Origin: Planctomycetota bacterium
GTDB taxonomy: Bacteria > Planctomycetota > Planctomycetia > Pirellulales > Pirellulaceae
Length of the DNA stretch: 64,000 nucleotides
Assembly: GCA_016872725.1 (NCBI GenBank)
Contig: VGZC01000017.1
Span: 1 to 64,000, forward strand
Direction: 5' to 3'
Made by a program: the position numbers and the translations under genes. Of the stretch, positions 9,755 through 19,542 are shown one piece after another (position 1 is the stretch's first letter; each line of letters begins with the position of its first letter). Under the pieces are notes generated by a model. That model did no database searches, was not told where the DNA came from, and worked only from the letters and a program-made list of their open reading frames with translations.

Positions 9755-10822
9755 ATGGCTCGCCCCACGCAACAGTTCGCGTGCCCCTTTTGCCAGGGCC
9801 TCTTTCTCAGCGAACCGCCCGAAGGCGGGCCGGTGACCGTCCAGTGCCCGCACTGCGGACGGGCCGTGCTCGTCGCGCCCATGTCCGCCTCGCCCGGTGC
9901 GCCGTCCGCGAGCGAGCCGACCGTCCTGCTCGACACGCGCGTCGGACATCCTTCCGACCCCGTCGTTCCCGCCGCCACCGTGACGCTCCAGCCGGGTACG
10001 TGGAAAGGGCCTTCAACACCGGCCGCGGAACCCGCGACAATCCACGCCGCGGACACGATGAGGACCGAAATATCGGCGGTGGACGACGACGCGCCCGGGC
10101 CCGACGAGGTCGACGAGCGTGCGGGACGGTCGTGGATCCGCGGCGTGGCGATCGGACTTGTGGTCACCGCCGCACTCATCGTCGTTTGGGTCGTCGCAAG
10201 CCAGTGGAACCCACGGAACGGAACCTCCCCGGAGCTCGACGCGGCGCGCGGTCGATCAAACGGCGCGGGGCCTTCCTCCGATTCGAACACCCCTTCCATG
10301 GATCGACGGGAGTCCGGGTCGTCGGCGAATGAAAAACCGGTGAAGGAAGCCGATGCGTCCAAGGCGTCGTTGCGCCAGGGCGTCTACGAAGTGCGTATCG
10401 TGCGGGCTGGAATCGGTCCCATCCTGGGTCGCGACGCGTCCAACGCGGTCGTAACGCTCGCCGACGAATGCCTGCGGATCACGTTGCAGGTCCAAAACGT
10501 TTCGAAAGTGACGGTCGACTACCGAGGCTGGTATTCCGAGTCCCTTCGGGAAGACGGGCCGGTTGCCGCGAAATTGACCGACGACCGGAGCCGACCGTAT
10601 TCCCTGCTGGAATTCGGCGAGGGTGACAAGGTGCAGGGCATTCAAACAGACGTGGATTTGGAGCCGAGCCGGCGCGTAACCGATTCGCTGATCTTCGACG
10701 TCCCATCGGATCTGGACCGTTCGTCGGTCCGCGCGTTCCATCTCTGGTTGGACGGCGCGGCCCAGGGGATTGAACATCCGTTCCGGTTCCGGATTCCCGT
10801 CGACATGATCGAGGGTTGGTGA
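9755..10822 (+). CDS. Zinc-ribbon single-pass membrane protein, function unknown
   Basis: 355 aa from ATG 9755, directly before the N-terminal zinc ribbon (ACPFCQGLF and VQCPHCGRAV, two CxxC knuckles within the first 35 residues). A Pro/Ala/Thr-rich cytoplasmic linker leads to one membrane helix at about residues 126-150 (GVAIGLVVTAALIVVWVVAS). The C-terminal domain (about 205-355) has an immunoglobulin-like beta pattern, including LRITLQVQNVSKVTVDYRG and FDVPSDLDRSSVRAFHLWL, resembling DUF4352-type extracytoplasmic domains. The zinc-ribbon/membrane/beta-domain plan is frequent in planctomycetes. No function can be assigned. Confidence 0.8.
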   Translation: MARPTQQFACPFCQGLFLSEPPEGGPVTVQCPHCGRAVLVAPMSASPGAPSASEPTVLLDTRVGHPSDPVVPAATVTLQPGTWKGPSTPAAEPATIHAADTMRTEISAVDDDAPGPDEVDERAGRSWIRGVAIGLVVTAALIVVWVVASQWNPRNGTSPELDAARGRSNGAGPSSDSNTPSMDRRESGSSANEKPVKEADASKASLRQGVYEVRIVRAGIGPILGRDASNAVVTLADECLRITLQVQNVSKVTVDYRGWYSESLREDGPVAAKLTDDRSRPYSLLEFGEGDKVQGIQTDVDLEPSRRVTDSLIFDVPSDLDRSSVRAFHLWLDGAAQGIEHPFRFRIPVDMIEGW

Positions 10823-10938
10823 TCGGGCCGGGCGCGGCGGGCGTCCGCGCGGGGGGCGTCCGCGCGGGGGATGGTCCGCGTGTCGGGCCGAGTGTTCCGG
10901 CCACGGGGCGGCGCGCGTGCGGATGGGCGGGAGGCGAC

Positions 10939-11925
10939 GTGAAAGCGCTGGTTACGGGTGCGTCGGGTTTCCTGGGTCTGCACCTGGTGGAGATGTTGCG
11001 CGAGCGGGGGGATGAGGTCCGCGCGCTGGCGAGGCGTCCGCATCCCGCGTTCGACGCGCTTGGTGTCGACGTCGTTCAGGCCGATGTGCGCGACGCGGCG
11101 GCGGTGGCCAGCGCGTGCGCCGACCGCGACGTCGTATTCCATACGGCGGCGATCGCCGGTATCTGGGGGCGATGGCCCGATTACCATGAAACGAACGTGG
11201 TTGGAACGCGGAACGTGATCGCCGGATGCCGAACGCACGCGGTGACTCGGCTGGTCCACACGAGCAGTCCGAGCGTCACGTTCGACGGACGGCCGCAGGA
11301 GTCGATCGACGAGTCGGCCGGTTACGCGCGCCGGTGGTTGGCGCATTATCCGCATTCGAAGGCGCTCGCCGAAAAGGAAGTGCTCGGCGCGAATACGCGC
11401 GACGGACTGCGGACGTGCGCTTTGCGCCCCCATCTGATCTGGGGTCCGCGCGACGGGCATCTGGTTCCCCGGCTGATCGATCGAGCGCGCAAGGGCTCGC
11501 TGATGCAGGTCGGTTCCGGCACGAACCGGATCGACATCACGTACGTGGAGAATGCGGCGTGGGCCCACATTCAGGCCGCCGAATCGCTCGGCAAGAACGG
11601 CGGGCCGGCCGGAAAGGCCTATTTCGTGAGCCAGGGCGAGCCGATTGTCTGCTGGGAGTGGATCGGGGAGTTGCTTTCCCTTGCCCGATTGCCGTATCCC
11701 CGGCGGCACATCTCGTATCCGACGGCGTACCGCGTGGGCGCGCTGTTCGAGCTCGCGTACACGGTCATGCGTCGCTCGGACGAACCGCGCATGACCCGGT
11801 TCCTCGCCGGTCAACTCGCCCTTTCCCATTACTTCGACCTGTCCGCCGCGCGGCGCGACTTCGGCTATGCACCGGTCGTCTCGATCGAGGAGGGGATGCG
11901 GCGCATGGCCGGCATCCTGAGGTGA
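10939..11925 (+). CDS. NAD-dependent epimerase/3-beta-hydroxysteroid dehydrogenase-like reductase
   Basis: 328 aa from GTG 10939, chosen because GGGAGG lies about 5 nt upstream and the Rossmann motif TGASGFLG follows at residue 6. The YPHSK motif gives the catalytic Tyr-x3-Lys, with the conserved HTSSPSV strand before it. VTYVENAAWAH-type sequence (here ITYVENAAWAH) and the FELAYTVMR tail match the 3-beta-HSD/OleD-like branch of extended SDRs, which act on beta-keto or beta-hydroxy acyl substrates or sterols. It sits just upstream of a ketosynthase operon that lacks a FabG, so a ketoreductase role in that pathway is a reasonable inference. OleABC homologues are not present nearby, so olefin synthesis is not supported. 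Confidence 0.85.
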   Translation: MKALVTGASGFLGLHLVEMLRERGDEVRALARRPHPAFDALGVDVVQADVRDAAAVASACADRDVVFHTAAIAGIWGRWPDYHETNVVGTRNVIAGCRTHAVTRLVHTSSPSVTFDGRPQESIDESAGYARRWLAHYPHSKALAEKEVLGANTRDGLRTCALRPHLIWGPRDGHLVPRLIDRARKGSLMQVGSGTNRIDITYVENAAWAHIQAAESLGKNGGPAGKAYFVSQGEPIVCWEWIGELLSLARLPYPRRHISYPTAYRVGALFELAYTVMRRSDEPRMTRFLAGQLALSHYFDLSAARRDFGYAPVVSIEEGMRRMAGILR

Positions 11926-12040
11926 TCGGCAGGACTTGCCCAGTTCGACGGTCGGTCTCCAGGACGCTTGGGACGCTTGCGAAGCGCCGGGGGACCCGGT
12001 ACCCTCGAACGATTCAGCCCGGCCCATCGAGTATCGTCGC

Positions 12041-13294
12041 ATGCAGCCCGCGTCGCAGGAATCGCAACGGATCGTCATCACGGGAATCGGACTCGCCGCG
12101 CCCAACGGCGCGGACCCGCGGGCGTTCCGCGCGAGCCTTCTTGAGGGCAAGAGCGGAGTCCAGCCGTACGAAATCCGGTACGTCGGCAAGACGCTCGCCG
12201 GCGTCTGCGAATACGACAAGCTTCGGTACCAGTCCAAGAAGGACGTGCGTCGCGGCACGAAGGCGGGAAGCATCGGGATCTACTCCGCGAACGAGGCGAT
12301 CCGGGACGCCGGACTCGATTGGTCGGCCGTCGATCGGTCGCGGGTCGGCGTTTATTTGGGGATCACCGAGCACGGCAACGTCGAGACGGAGAATGAGGTT
12401 TACGCGTTGCAGGGGTATCGGTTCGACACGAGCTTCTGGTCGCACCACCACAATCCGCGCACGGTGGCGAACAATCCGGCGGGTGAAGTCGCCCTGAACC
12501 TTTCGATTTGGGGCCCGCACTACACGATCGGCGCCGCGTGCGCCGCGGGAAACGCCGGCCTCATCCAAGGCGCTCAAATGCTCCGGCTCGGCGACTGCGA
12601 TCTGGCGCTCGCCGGAGGCGTCTCCGAGAGCATCCACACGTTCGGGATCTTCGCGAGCTTCAAGAGTCAGGGCGCGCTCGCGGCGCACGACGATCCGGCC
12701 AAAGCCTCGCGGCCCTTCGACCTCCACCGCAACGGGATCGTCGTGGCCGAGGGAGGGTGCGTGTTCGTCCTGGAGAGGCTCGACGACGCTCGACGACGGG
12801 GAGCCCGGGTTCACGGCGAGCTGGTGGGGTACGCGATGAACACCGACGCGACCGACTTTGTGCTTCCCAACCCCGAACGCCAGGCCGAATGCGTCGCGCT
12901 CGCCCTGCGCCGCGCGGGACTGCGCCCCGACCAGATTGACATCGTCAGCACGCACGCGACGGGAACCCTGTCGGGCGACGCCCAGGAATGCGACGCGCTC
13001 CGCCGCGTGTTCGCCGATTGCCCGCGCACGTTCTTCAACAACACAAAGAGCTTTATCGGACACGCCATGGGCGCGGCGGGCGCTCTCGAACTGGCGGGAA
13101 ACCTGGGCGCCTTCGACGACGGCCTGTGCCACGCCACGATCAACGTCGACACGCTCGACCCCGAATGCGCATTGCCCGGCCTGGTGATCGGTTCGCCGCG
13201 CGCCGTCGGCCCGGTCCGCTACCTGCTGAATAACTCGTTCGGCATGCTCGGCACCAACTCGGTCGTCATCATCGGCCGGCCCGACGACCGATAA
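12041..13294 (+). CDS. Beta-ketoacyl-ACP synthase (FabF-like ketosynthase)
   Basis: 417 aa from ATG 12041, the normal KAS II length. It condenses acyl groups with malonyl-ACP. The Cys-His-His site is complete: Cys167 in IGAACAAGNAG, His305 in STHATGT and His341 in FIGHAMGAAG, with Lys336 in NTKS. The start MQPASQESQRIVITGIG places the first strand close to the N-terminus; the frame is open further upstream but without protein-like sequence. It leads an operon of ACP, two CrtI-like flavoproteins, FabZ-like and FabI-like enzymes, which argues for a specialised acyl product in place of bulk fatty acids. The loop containing FWSHHHNPRTVANNPAG is characteristic of divergent FabF-like proteins. Enzyme class firm, product unknown. 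Confidence 0.93.
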   Translation: MQPASQESQRIVITGIGLAAPNGADPRAFRASLLEGKSGVQPYEIRYVGKTLAGVCEYDKLRYQSKKDVRRGTKAGSIGIYSANEAIRDAGLDWSAVDRSRVGVYLGITEHGNVETENEVYALQGYRFDTSFWSHHHNPRTVANNPAGEVALNLSIWGPHYTIGAACAAGNAGLIQGAQMLRLGDCDLALAGGVSESIHTFGIFASFKSQGALAAHDDPAKASRPFDLHRNGIVVAEGGCVFVLERLDDARRRGARVHGELVGYAMNTDATDFVLPNPERQAECVALALRRAGLRPDQIDIVSTHATGTLSGDAQECDALRRVFADCPRTFFNNTKSFIGHAMGAAGALELAGNLGAFDDGLCHATINVDTLDPECALPGLVIGSPRAVGPVRYLLNNSFGMLGTNSVVIIGRPDDR

Positions 13295-13504
13295 CCGATC
13301 GGAATGGGAGGTGGCGGTGGCCATGGGAAGCCGATTCCCGATCGGCACCCCTGGCCAAGACGGGGCAAATATGATGCAATCGATCGTCGGACGGTCCGCC
13401 GCCCGCCGAGGGCGCCGGACGGACTTGGTAGGCCGCTCGCCGGACCTGTCGCCGAGCGGCCGAACGTGGTGGGTGGAATCGCGGGGAGCCGGGAGCTTCG
13501 AGGC

Positions 13505-13765
13505 ATGACAGCGGCGGAGATTCGCGAAGAAATACTCGACATCCTTTCGGACATCGCGCCGGATGAGGACCTGAGCGGGCTCGAGGACGGCGTGGCGTTC
13601 CGGGACCAGCTCGAACTGGACAGCATGGATTTCCTCGATATCGTGATGGAACTCCGTAAACGCCATCGGATCCAGATTCCCGAAGAGGATTATGGTGCGT
13701 TGGCGAGCATGGCGAGCACGGTCGAGTACCTGACTCCCCGCATGAAAGACATGGAACGCGCCTGA
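13505..13765 (+). CDS. Acyl carrier protein
   Basis: 86 aa. The four-helix ACP pattern is clear, with Ser40 in LELDSMDFLD as the phosphopantetheine site and acidic helix II after it. It lies 210 bp after the ketosynthase and 43 bp before the first flavoprotein. It should carry the growing acyl chain for the ketosynthase, dehydratase and enoyl reductase of this operon. A Sfp-type transferase at 43406 could load it. The motif DSM, where DSL is usual, is typical of specialised ACPs. A dedicated ACP is evidence that the operon makes its own acyl product. Confidence 0.93.
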   Translation: MTAAEIREEILDILSDIAPDEDLSGLEDGVAFRDQLELDSMDFLDIVMELRKRHRIQIPEEDYGALASMASTVEYLTPRMKDMERA

Positions 13766-13808
13766 CCCTGGGCGGCGGCCGCGTTGTTCACCGATCCGAT
13801 CCTGGGCC

Positions 13809-15206
13809 ATGTACGATACGATCATCATCGGGGCCGGGATGTCCGGATTGGCGGCCGGAATCCGGCTCGCCTATTTCGACCGCAAAGTCTGCATCGTCGA
13901 GCGGCACAATACGGTCGGCGGATTGAATTCATTCTATCGTTTGGGCGGCCGCGACTACGACGTCGGACTTCACGCGATCACGAACTTCACGGAGCGCGGA
14001 GCGAAACGCGGACCGCTCGCCCGACTGCTCCGCCAACTGCGGTTCCGCTGGGAGGATTTCGCGCTGGCGCCGCAGCGCGAATCGGCGGTTGTGTTTCCGG
14101 GCGTGACGCTCCGGTTCGGCAATCAGGGCGCGTTGCTCGAATCGGAGGTCGCGAGGGCCTTTCCGCGGGAAGTCGACGGGTATCGGCGGCTGATCGAGCA
14201 GCTCGTCGACTACGACGATCTCGAAACGGACCAGTTCACCCATTCGGCGCGGGAACGCATCGAGGCCTTCATCGGGGACCCGTTGCTCCGCGAGATGCTG
14301 CTTTGCCCGCTCATGTGGTACGGCAACGCGCGGGAACATGACATGGACTGGGGCCAGTTCTGCATCATGTTCCGGAGCATCTTCCTCGAGGGCCTCGCGC
14401 GGCCCCATCGCGGCGTTCGCTTGATTCTGAAGAATTTGGTGCGGCGGTACCGCGAAGTGGGCGGCGAGCTGCGGTTGCGGGCGGGCGTCGCGCGGATGGC
14501 CGTCGAACAGGGGCGCGTAACGGGCGTTGTGCTCGACAGCGGCGAACGTCTCGAGGGTCGGCATGTCCTGTCGTCGGCGGGCTGGGTCGAGACGATGCGG
14601 CTTTGCGGCCCCGAACGCTCCTTGCCGACGGACCGAGCGGGCCGCCTCTCGTTCGTCGAGACGATGTCGGTGCTCGATCGGCGCCCCGAACGCATCGGCC
14701 ACGGGAGGACGATCGTCTTCTTCAACGATTCTCCCCGATTCCATTGGCGGAAGCCCGAGGATGAACTTTGCGATCCCCGAACGGGCGTGATCTGCTCGCC
14801 CGACAATTTTGAATACGGCGACACGGCGGATGCCGCGGCGGGCGGGATGATCCGAATCACGACGCTCGCGAATTACGACCGATGGTCGTCGCTCGACGAC
14901 GACGCCTATCGGCGGCAAAAGATGCGCTGGTTCGATCGGATCGCCGAATCGGCCGTCCGATTCATGCCCGATTATCGGAGGCACGTGGTGGCGACCGACA
15001 TGTTCACCCCCAAGACGATCCATCGATTCACGCGGCACGAGAACGGCACCGTGTACGGCTCCCCCACGAAACAGCTCGACGGGCGGACCCACCTGTCGAA
15101 TCTGTACATTTGCGGAACCGACCAGGGGTATGTCGGCATCGTCGGCGCGATCATGAGCGGGATCTCGATCGCGAACCGCCATCTGCTGCGCGACGGCTCG
15201 GCATAG
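13809..15206 (+). CDS. Phytoene-desaturase-like (CrtI-type) FAD oxidoreductase, first copy
   Basis: 465 aa. The N-terminal dinucleotide fold MYDTIIIGAGMSGLAAG (GxGxxG) continues into CIVERHNTVGGLNSFY, the second FAD-contact region of the CrtI/amine oxidase superfamily. DYDVGLHAITNF matches the following conserved stretch, and the C-terminal NLYICGTDQGYVGIVGA block is the usual FAD tail motif. CrtI-type enzymes dehydrogenate, saturate or isomerise isoprenoid or acyl chains. No phytoene synthase gene is nearby, while ACP, KAS, FabZ and FabI genes are, so an acyl chain is the more likely substrate. It is followed after 30 bp by a second, divergent copy. Confidence 0.87.
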   Translation: MYDTIIIGAGMSGLAAGIRLAYFDRKVCIVERHNTVGGLNSFYRLGGRDYDVGLHAITNFTERGAKRGPLARLLRQLRFRWEDFALAPQRESAVVFPGVTLRFGNQGALLESEVARAFPREVDGYRRLIEQLVDYDDLETDQFTHSARERIEAFIGDPLLREMLLCPLMWYGNAREHDMDWGQFCIMFRSIFLEGLARPHRGVRLILKNLVRRYREVGGELRLRAGVARMAVEQGRVTGVVLDSGERLEGRHVLSSAGWVETMRLCGPERSLPTDRAGRLSFVETMSVLDRRPERIGHGRTIVFFNDSPRFHWRKPEDELCDPRTGVICSPDNFEYGDTADAAAGGMIRITTLANYDRWSSLDDDAYRRQKMRWFDRIAESAVRFMPDYRRHVVATDMFTPKTIHRFTRHENGTVYGSPTKQLDGRTHLSNLYICGTDQGYVGIVGAIMSGISIANRHLLRDGSA

Positions 15207-15236
15207 GAACGCGGAATCAGGAGACGGGTAAGGACG

Positions 15237-16685
15237 ATGCCACGCGACTTCCTGACCGGCGCGCGCGACGCGTACGACGTCATCGTGATCGGCGGCGGAC
15301 TCGGCGGCCTGACCTGCGCCAACCTGCTGGGCCGGTCCGGGCACCGCGTCCTGCTCCTCGAACAACACTACAAACTCGGCGGACTCGCGACCTGGTTCAA
15401 GCGTCCCGGCGGACGGATCTTCGACATTTCGCTCCACGGATTCCCCGTCGGCATGATTAAGAGCTGCCGCCGCTACTGGACCTCGGAGATCGCCGATTCG
15501 ATCGTACCCCTCCGCCGCATCCGGTTCGATAACCCGATGTTCTCGCTGACGACGACGTTCGACCGGGTCGACTTCACGCGGTTATTGATCGATCGATTCC
15601 GACTCGAACGGGCGGCCGTCGAGTCATTCTTTGAGCGGGCGCGGGGCATGCGTTTCTACGACGACCAATCCACGACGGTCGGCGATCTTTTTGAATCGTT
15701 CTTCCCGGGCCGGGAGGATGTCGTTCGGCTCCTCATGGAACCGATCACGTACGCGAACGGTTCGACGCTCGAGGACCCCGCGATCGCGTACGGGATCGTG
15801 TTCTCGAACTTCATGTCGAAAGGCGTGTACATCTATGAAGGAGGAACCGACGGGCTGATCGCGCGGATGGGTCGGGAGTTGCGGCGGAACGGAGTCGATA
15901 TCCGGATCCGATGTCCGGCGGAGCGGATCGTCGCCGAGGGGCGCCGGGTGCGGGGCGTCGTCGTCCGGGGACGGTTCATCGGCGCGCGCGCGGTCGTGTC
16001 GAACGCGAGCCTCCACGCGACCCTCTTCCGACTGCTCGACCGCCAACAGGTTGACCCCGCGTTCCTCGAGGAAGCGGAGTCGGTCCGGCTGAACAATTCG
16101 AGCACGCAGGTCTATATGGCGCTCAAGCCCGAGGAGTCGATCGACGAATCGACGGGCGATCTCCTGTTCAGTTCGACGGCCCGGTCGTTTCGAACCGAGT
16201 CGCTGCTGGGCCGCGACATCACGAGCCGCACGTTTTCGTTCTATTATCCGCGGACGCGTCCCCACGCGCCGCCGCGCCACGTCATCGTATCCAGTACGAA
16301 TGCCCGGTACGAGGATTGGGTCGGACTTCCCGACGACGAATACGCCCGGCGCAAACGGATCCTCATGGAGACGACGCTCGACGCGCTCGACCGTTATGTT
16401 CCCCGGGCGCGCGACCGGATCGAGCATGTCGAAGCGGCGACGCCGCGCACGTTCGAACGGTACACGGGCCATCCGTCGGGGACGAGCTTCGGAACGAAGT
16501 TCGAAGGATTGAAAGTGAGCCGCGGGGTGCCCGAACAGGTGCGCGGCCTGTATCATGCGGGAAGCGTGGGGATCATCATGTCGGGCTGGCTGGGCGCGAT
16601 CAATTACGGAGTGATCGTCGCGAACGAAGTCGAGAATCAGTTGATGGCCGAGTCCCGCACCCGCGTCCCGGCGAACGACGCATGA
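15237..16685 (+). CDS. Phytoene-desaturase-like (CrtI-type) FAD oxidoreductase, second copy
   Basis: 482 aa. The FAD-binding motif [18 protein letters not shown] is preceded by a short extension, and [17 protein letters not shown] gives the second contact region. The segment after it ([12 protein letters not shown]) corresponds to the DVGLHAITN segment of the first copy, so the two are paralogues but clearly diverged. The C-terminal block [18 protein letters not shown] completes the fold. The stop overlaps the start of the FabZ-like gene by 4 bp (ATGA), showing translational coupling. Two adjacent CrtI-like proteins within a fatty-acid-type operon were noted in anammox genomes as ladderane candidates; this organism need not make ladderanes. 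Confidence 0.87.
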   Translation: MPRDFLTGARDAYDVIVIGGGLGGLTCANLLGRSGHRVLLLEQHYKLGGLATWFKRPGGRIFDISLHGFPVGMIKSCRRYWTSEIADSIVPLRRIRFDNPMFSLTTTFDRVDFTRLLIDRFRLERAAVESFFERARGMRFYDDQSTTVGDLFESFFPGREDVVRLLMEPITYANGSTLEDPAIAYGIVFSNFMSKGVYIYEGGTDGLIARMGRELRRNGVDIRIRCPAERIVAEGRRVRGVVVRGRFIGARAVVSNASLHATLFRLLDRQQVDPAFLEEAESVRLNNSSTQVYMALKPEESIDESTGDLLFSSTARSFRTESLLGRDITSRTFSFYYPRTRPHAPPRHVIVSSTNARYEDWVGLPDDEYARRKRILMETTLDALDRYVPRARDRIEHVEAATPRTFERYTGHPSGTSFGTKFEGLKVSRGVPEQVRGLYHAGSVGIIMSGWLGAINYGVIVANEVENQLMAESRTRVPANDA

Positions 16686-17113
16686 GCCGCCACACGATTG
16701 AAAACTCGATCCCCCACCGGGAATCGATGCTCCTGTTGGACGAAATCGTCTCGCGGTCCGCCGACCGGATCGTGTGCCGGAAGACGTTTCGCCCCGACGA
16801 GTTCTTCCTGCGGGGACATTACCCGGGTTACCCGCTGGTTCCCGGGGTCATCCTCTGCGAATGCGCCATGCAGGCCGGCGCGGTGCTCCTGTCCGAGCTC
16901 GCGCCGCGCGGCGACCGCGTGCCGGTCGCCACGCGCATGAACGACGTGCGTTGGAAACGGATGGTGCGTCCCGGCGAAACGATCGACATCGACGTGCGGC
17001 TTGACGAGCGGCTGGCGGACGCGTTCTTTCTTTCGGCGAGGATCACGCGGGACGGCGACCAGGTCGCGCGGCTCGCGTTCGCCTGCGCGCTCGCCGCACG
17101 GGAGGATCCATGA
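16682..17113 (+). CDS. FabZ-like 3-hydroxyacyl-ACP dehydratase
   Basis: 143 aa, typical for Fab[14 protein letters not shown] is the characteristic N-terminal motif. [22 protein letters not shown] contains the catalytic histidine and the conserved glutamate in the central hotdog helix. [11 protein letters not shown] matches the later strand motif. It removes water from 3-hydroxyacyl-ACP to give 2-enoyl-ACP, the substrate for the next gene product. ATG 16682 overlaps the preceding stop by 4 bp, and its own stop overlaps the following start by 4 bp, so it sits in a coupled block with the flavoprotein and enoyl reductase. Confidence 0.92.
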   Translation: MSRHTIENSIPHRESMLLLDEIVSRSADRIVCRKTFRPDEFFLRGHYPGYPLVPGVILCECAMQAGAVLLSELAPRGDRVPVATRMNDVRWKRMVRPGETIDIDVRLDERLADAFFLSARITRDGDQVARLAFACALAAREDP

Positions 17114-17946
17114 GCGAATCGCGCGCGGGCGGCGCGGCCGACGCGTTCCTCGAACTCGACGGGAAGTCGATCCTGGTCTGCGGCGTGGCGAACCGCCGGA
17201 GCGTCGCGTACCACATCGCCAGGCGGATCGAGGCCTCGGGGGGCCGTCCGATCCTGTCGGTGCGCAGCGAGGCGCGGCGCGAGGCCGTCGCGAAACTGTT
17301 TCCCGAACGCGCGGTGCTCGTTTGCGACGTCGAGCACGACGAACAGATCCTCGCGATGCGCGATCGGCTCGACGCCCTCGACGCGCGGCTCGACGGCGTC
17401 GTCCATTCGATCGCCTTCGCCGACTACGAAGGCGGCGGGCGCGCGTTCCATGAGACGGACAAGCGGGCGTTCTTGCGAGCGATGGACATTTCGTGCTATT
17501 CGCTGATCCGGATCGCGGGCGTCCTGCGCGGGAGGCTCGCGCGCCACGCGTCGGTCGTCACGATCTCGATCTCGACCACGCGGATGGCGAGCGAGAACTA
17601 CGGCGCCATGGCGCCCGTCAAGGCCGCGCTCGACTCGTCGATCGCCTTCCTCGCCAAGTCGTTCAGTGGGTTCTCCGAGGTCCGGTTCAACGCCGTCGGC
17701 GCGGGCCTGCTGAAGACCTCGGCGTCCGCCGGAATCCCGGGCTACGTCGACTCGTATTTCTACGCCGAGCAAATGATCCCCCGCAAACGGGCTCTCGATA
17801 CGCGCGAAGTCGCCGATACGGCCCTGTTCCTGCTCAGCCCGCGCTCGTCCGGCATCAACGCCCAAACGCTCGTCGTCGACGCGGGCATGTCGATCAATTA
17901 TTTCGACCGCGACATGATCCGCCGGGCCATGCGGCCCGATCCGTGA
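17110..17946 (+). CDS. FabI-like enoyl-ACP reductase (SDR)
   Basis: 278 aa. [16 protein letters not shown] matches the FabI-type nucleotide loop (GIAN-type) and differs from the classical TGxxxGx[14 protein letters not shown] is the FabI HSIA strand. [16 protein letters not shown] gives Tyr-x6-Lys, the spacing specific to enoyl reductases. [15 protein letters not shown] and [14 protein letters not shown] complete the family pattern. It reduces the trans-2 double bond of enoyl-ACP using NAD(P)H. It overlaps the FabZ-like start by 4 bp. A dedicated reductase in the operon implies that at least some cycles give saturated carbons. It may also be the only FabI of the cell; that cannot be judged here. 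Confidence 0.9.
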   Translation: MSESRAGGAADAFLELDGKSILVCGVANRRSVAYHIARRIEASGGRPILSVRSEARREAVAKLFPERAVLVCDVEHDEQILAMRDRLDALDARLDGVVHSIAFADYEGGGRAFHETDKRAFLRAMDISCYSLIRIAGVLRGRLARHASVVTISISTTRMASENYGAMAPVKAALDSSIAFLAKSFSGFSEVRFNAVGAGLLKTSASAGIPGYVDSYFYAEQMIPRKRALDTREVADTALFLLSPRSSGINAQTLVVDAGMSINYFDRDMIRRAMRPDP

Positions 17947-17964
17947 CCCGCCGGCTCCCGATGG

Positions 17965-19434
17965 ATGTCGATCCTCCCCACCATGACCACGATCCGCGAG
18001 GCTTTGGACTTCGGATGGAAGCGGCAGCAGGCGGGGGACCTCGCCGGCGCCGAGTCGATCTATCGCCAGGTGCTCGCATCCGCGCCGGAGCATGCCGACG
18101 CGTGGTGTTACCTGGGGATCGTTTTGTACGACCGACGTCGATGGGAGGAATCGGTGGATGCGTACCGCGAAGCGGTCCGTTTGCGGCCCCTGTTTCCGAT
18201 CGCGTGGAGCAACATGGGCAATTCGCTCGCCGCGCTCGACCGGACCGACGAGGCGGAGTCGGCCATCTTGAAGGCCATCGCGCAGCAGGCCGACTATCCG
18301 ACCGCGTGGGTCAATCTCGGCGCTCTGCAGGTGAAGTTGGGCCGATTGCAGGCATCGATCGAGAGTTTTGAAAGGGCGCTCGCCCTCTCGCCCGATAGTG
18401 AATCGGCGCACCGGAACCTCGGCGCGGCGCTCGTGCGTCAAGGCCGATTGGATGCCGGACAGCGGCACAGCGAGGCGGCCCTGCGCATCAACCCGCGCAG
18501 CGCCGAAGCACATCGCAACCGGGCCATCATCCGGCTGCTCAACGGCGACTGGGACCGCGGTTGGCCCGAGTTCGAATGGCGGTGGCATTGCGCCGAGCAA
18601 TCGCTGCCCGTGACGGGACGTCCGCTTTACGACGGACGGACGCTCCAAGGCGAAACCGTGCTCCTATGCGCGGAACAGGGCCTGGGCGACGCGATCCATT
18701 TCGTGCGGTATGCGGCCCACGTTCGGGAGCGCGGAGGGCGCGCGATTGTCGAGGTTCCCGATTCGCTCGTTCCCGTCCTGCGGTCGTTCCGGCATGCGGA
18801 CGCGGTGGTCGCGCGCGGAACGCCGCTTCCCGACTTCGATTACCTGCTTCCCATGATGAGCGCGCCGCGCGTGTTCGGCACGCGTCCCGACAACGTGCCG
18901 AACGACGTGCCGTATCTGTTCGCCGAGGAGGAACGGATCGCGCGATGGCGCGACCGCGTTCCGCCGGCGCCCCTCCGCGTCGGCATCGCGTGGCAGGGAA
19001 GCCGTTCCCACACGGGCGACCGGCAGCGATCGGTTCCGTTGTCCCTGTTTCGCTCGATCGCCGCGACGGGAGCCGTCCTGGTGTGCCTGCAAAAAGGCGA
19101 GGGACGCGATCAGATCGACGCGAGTCCGATCGGCCATCGGTTCGTGGATTTCGGCGATGCGCTCGACGCCGACGCGCCGTTCCTCGACACGGCCGCGCTC
19201 ATCGGCCTCCTCGATCTCGTGATCACGGTCGACACGTCGCTCGCGCATCTCGCCGGCGCGCTCGGAGCTCGGGTCTGGACGGTCTTGCAGCCGGTCCCCG
19301 ATTGGCGATGGCTCCTCCAACGCGAGGACACGCCCTGGTATCCGACGATGCGTCTGGTTCGCGCGGCGGCCGAAGAGGATTGGCGGCCGGTGTTCGATCG
19401 CATGGCGTCCGACCTGGCCCTCGGGCCGGCGTAG
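17965..19434 (+). CDS. TPR protein with GT9-like glycosyltransferase domain
   Basis: 489 aa (alternative ATG at 17983). Residues 1-175 form four to five tetratricopeptide repeats, for example AWCYLGIVLYDRRRWEESVDAYREAV and its following copies. The remainder resembles ADP-heptose:LPS heptosyltransferase-like (GT9) proteins, with LLCAEQGLGDAIHFVRY near residue 235, RVGIAWQGSR near 340, and the C-terminal ITVDTSLAHLAGALGARVW, which is the nucleotide-sugar site motif. Such TPR-GT9 proteins are common in planctomycetes and proteobacteria and probably modify surface glycans or proteins. It starts 18 bp after the enoyl reductase stop, so it may be read with the lipid operon; a link to the lipid product is conjecture. 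Confidence 0.85.
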   Translation: MSILPTMTTIREALDFGWKRQQAGDLAGAESIYRQVLASAPEHADAWCYLGIVLYDRRRWEESVDAYREAVRLRPLFPIAWSNMGNSLAALDRTDEAESAILKAIAQQADYPTAWVNLGALQVKLGRLQASIESFERALALSPDSESAHRNLGAALVRQGRLDAGQRHSEAALRINPRSAEAHRNRAIIRLLNGDWDRGWPEFEWRWHCAEQSLPVTGRPLYDGRTLQGETVLLCAEQGLGDAIHFVRYAAHVRERGGRAIVEVPDSLVPVLRSFRHADAVVARGTPLPDFDYLLPMMSAPRVFGTRPDNVPNDVPYLFAEEERIARWRDRVPPAPLRVGIAWQGSRSHTGDRQRSVPLSLFRSIAATGAVLVCLQKGEGRDQIDASPIGHRFVDFGDALDADAPFLDTAALIGLLDLVITVDTSLAHLAGALGARVWTVLQPVPDWRWLLQREDTPWYPTMRLVRAAAEEDWRPVFDRMASDLALGPA

Positions 19435-19542
19435 GACGGCTTTTCGATGGTATCGCGATTTCAGCTCCCCCTTCGCACTGCGCGCCGGGCGGCTCGCCGG
19501 GTTCGGTTTCGGGTTTCACGAGGGATCGGCTCCCGAGACCGG

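Noticed and set aside
10939-13294. OleABCD-type olefin synthesis
   Set aside because: The reductase resembles OleD, but OleA-type thiolase, OleB and OleC genes are absent from the window.
10939-17946. Calling the lipid operon a ladderane cluster
   Set aside because: The gene set is similar, but other genes proposed for ladderane synthesis are not visible here and the product is unproven. The neutral description is safer.
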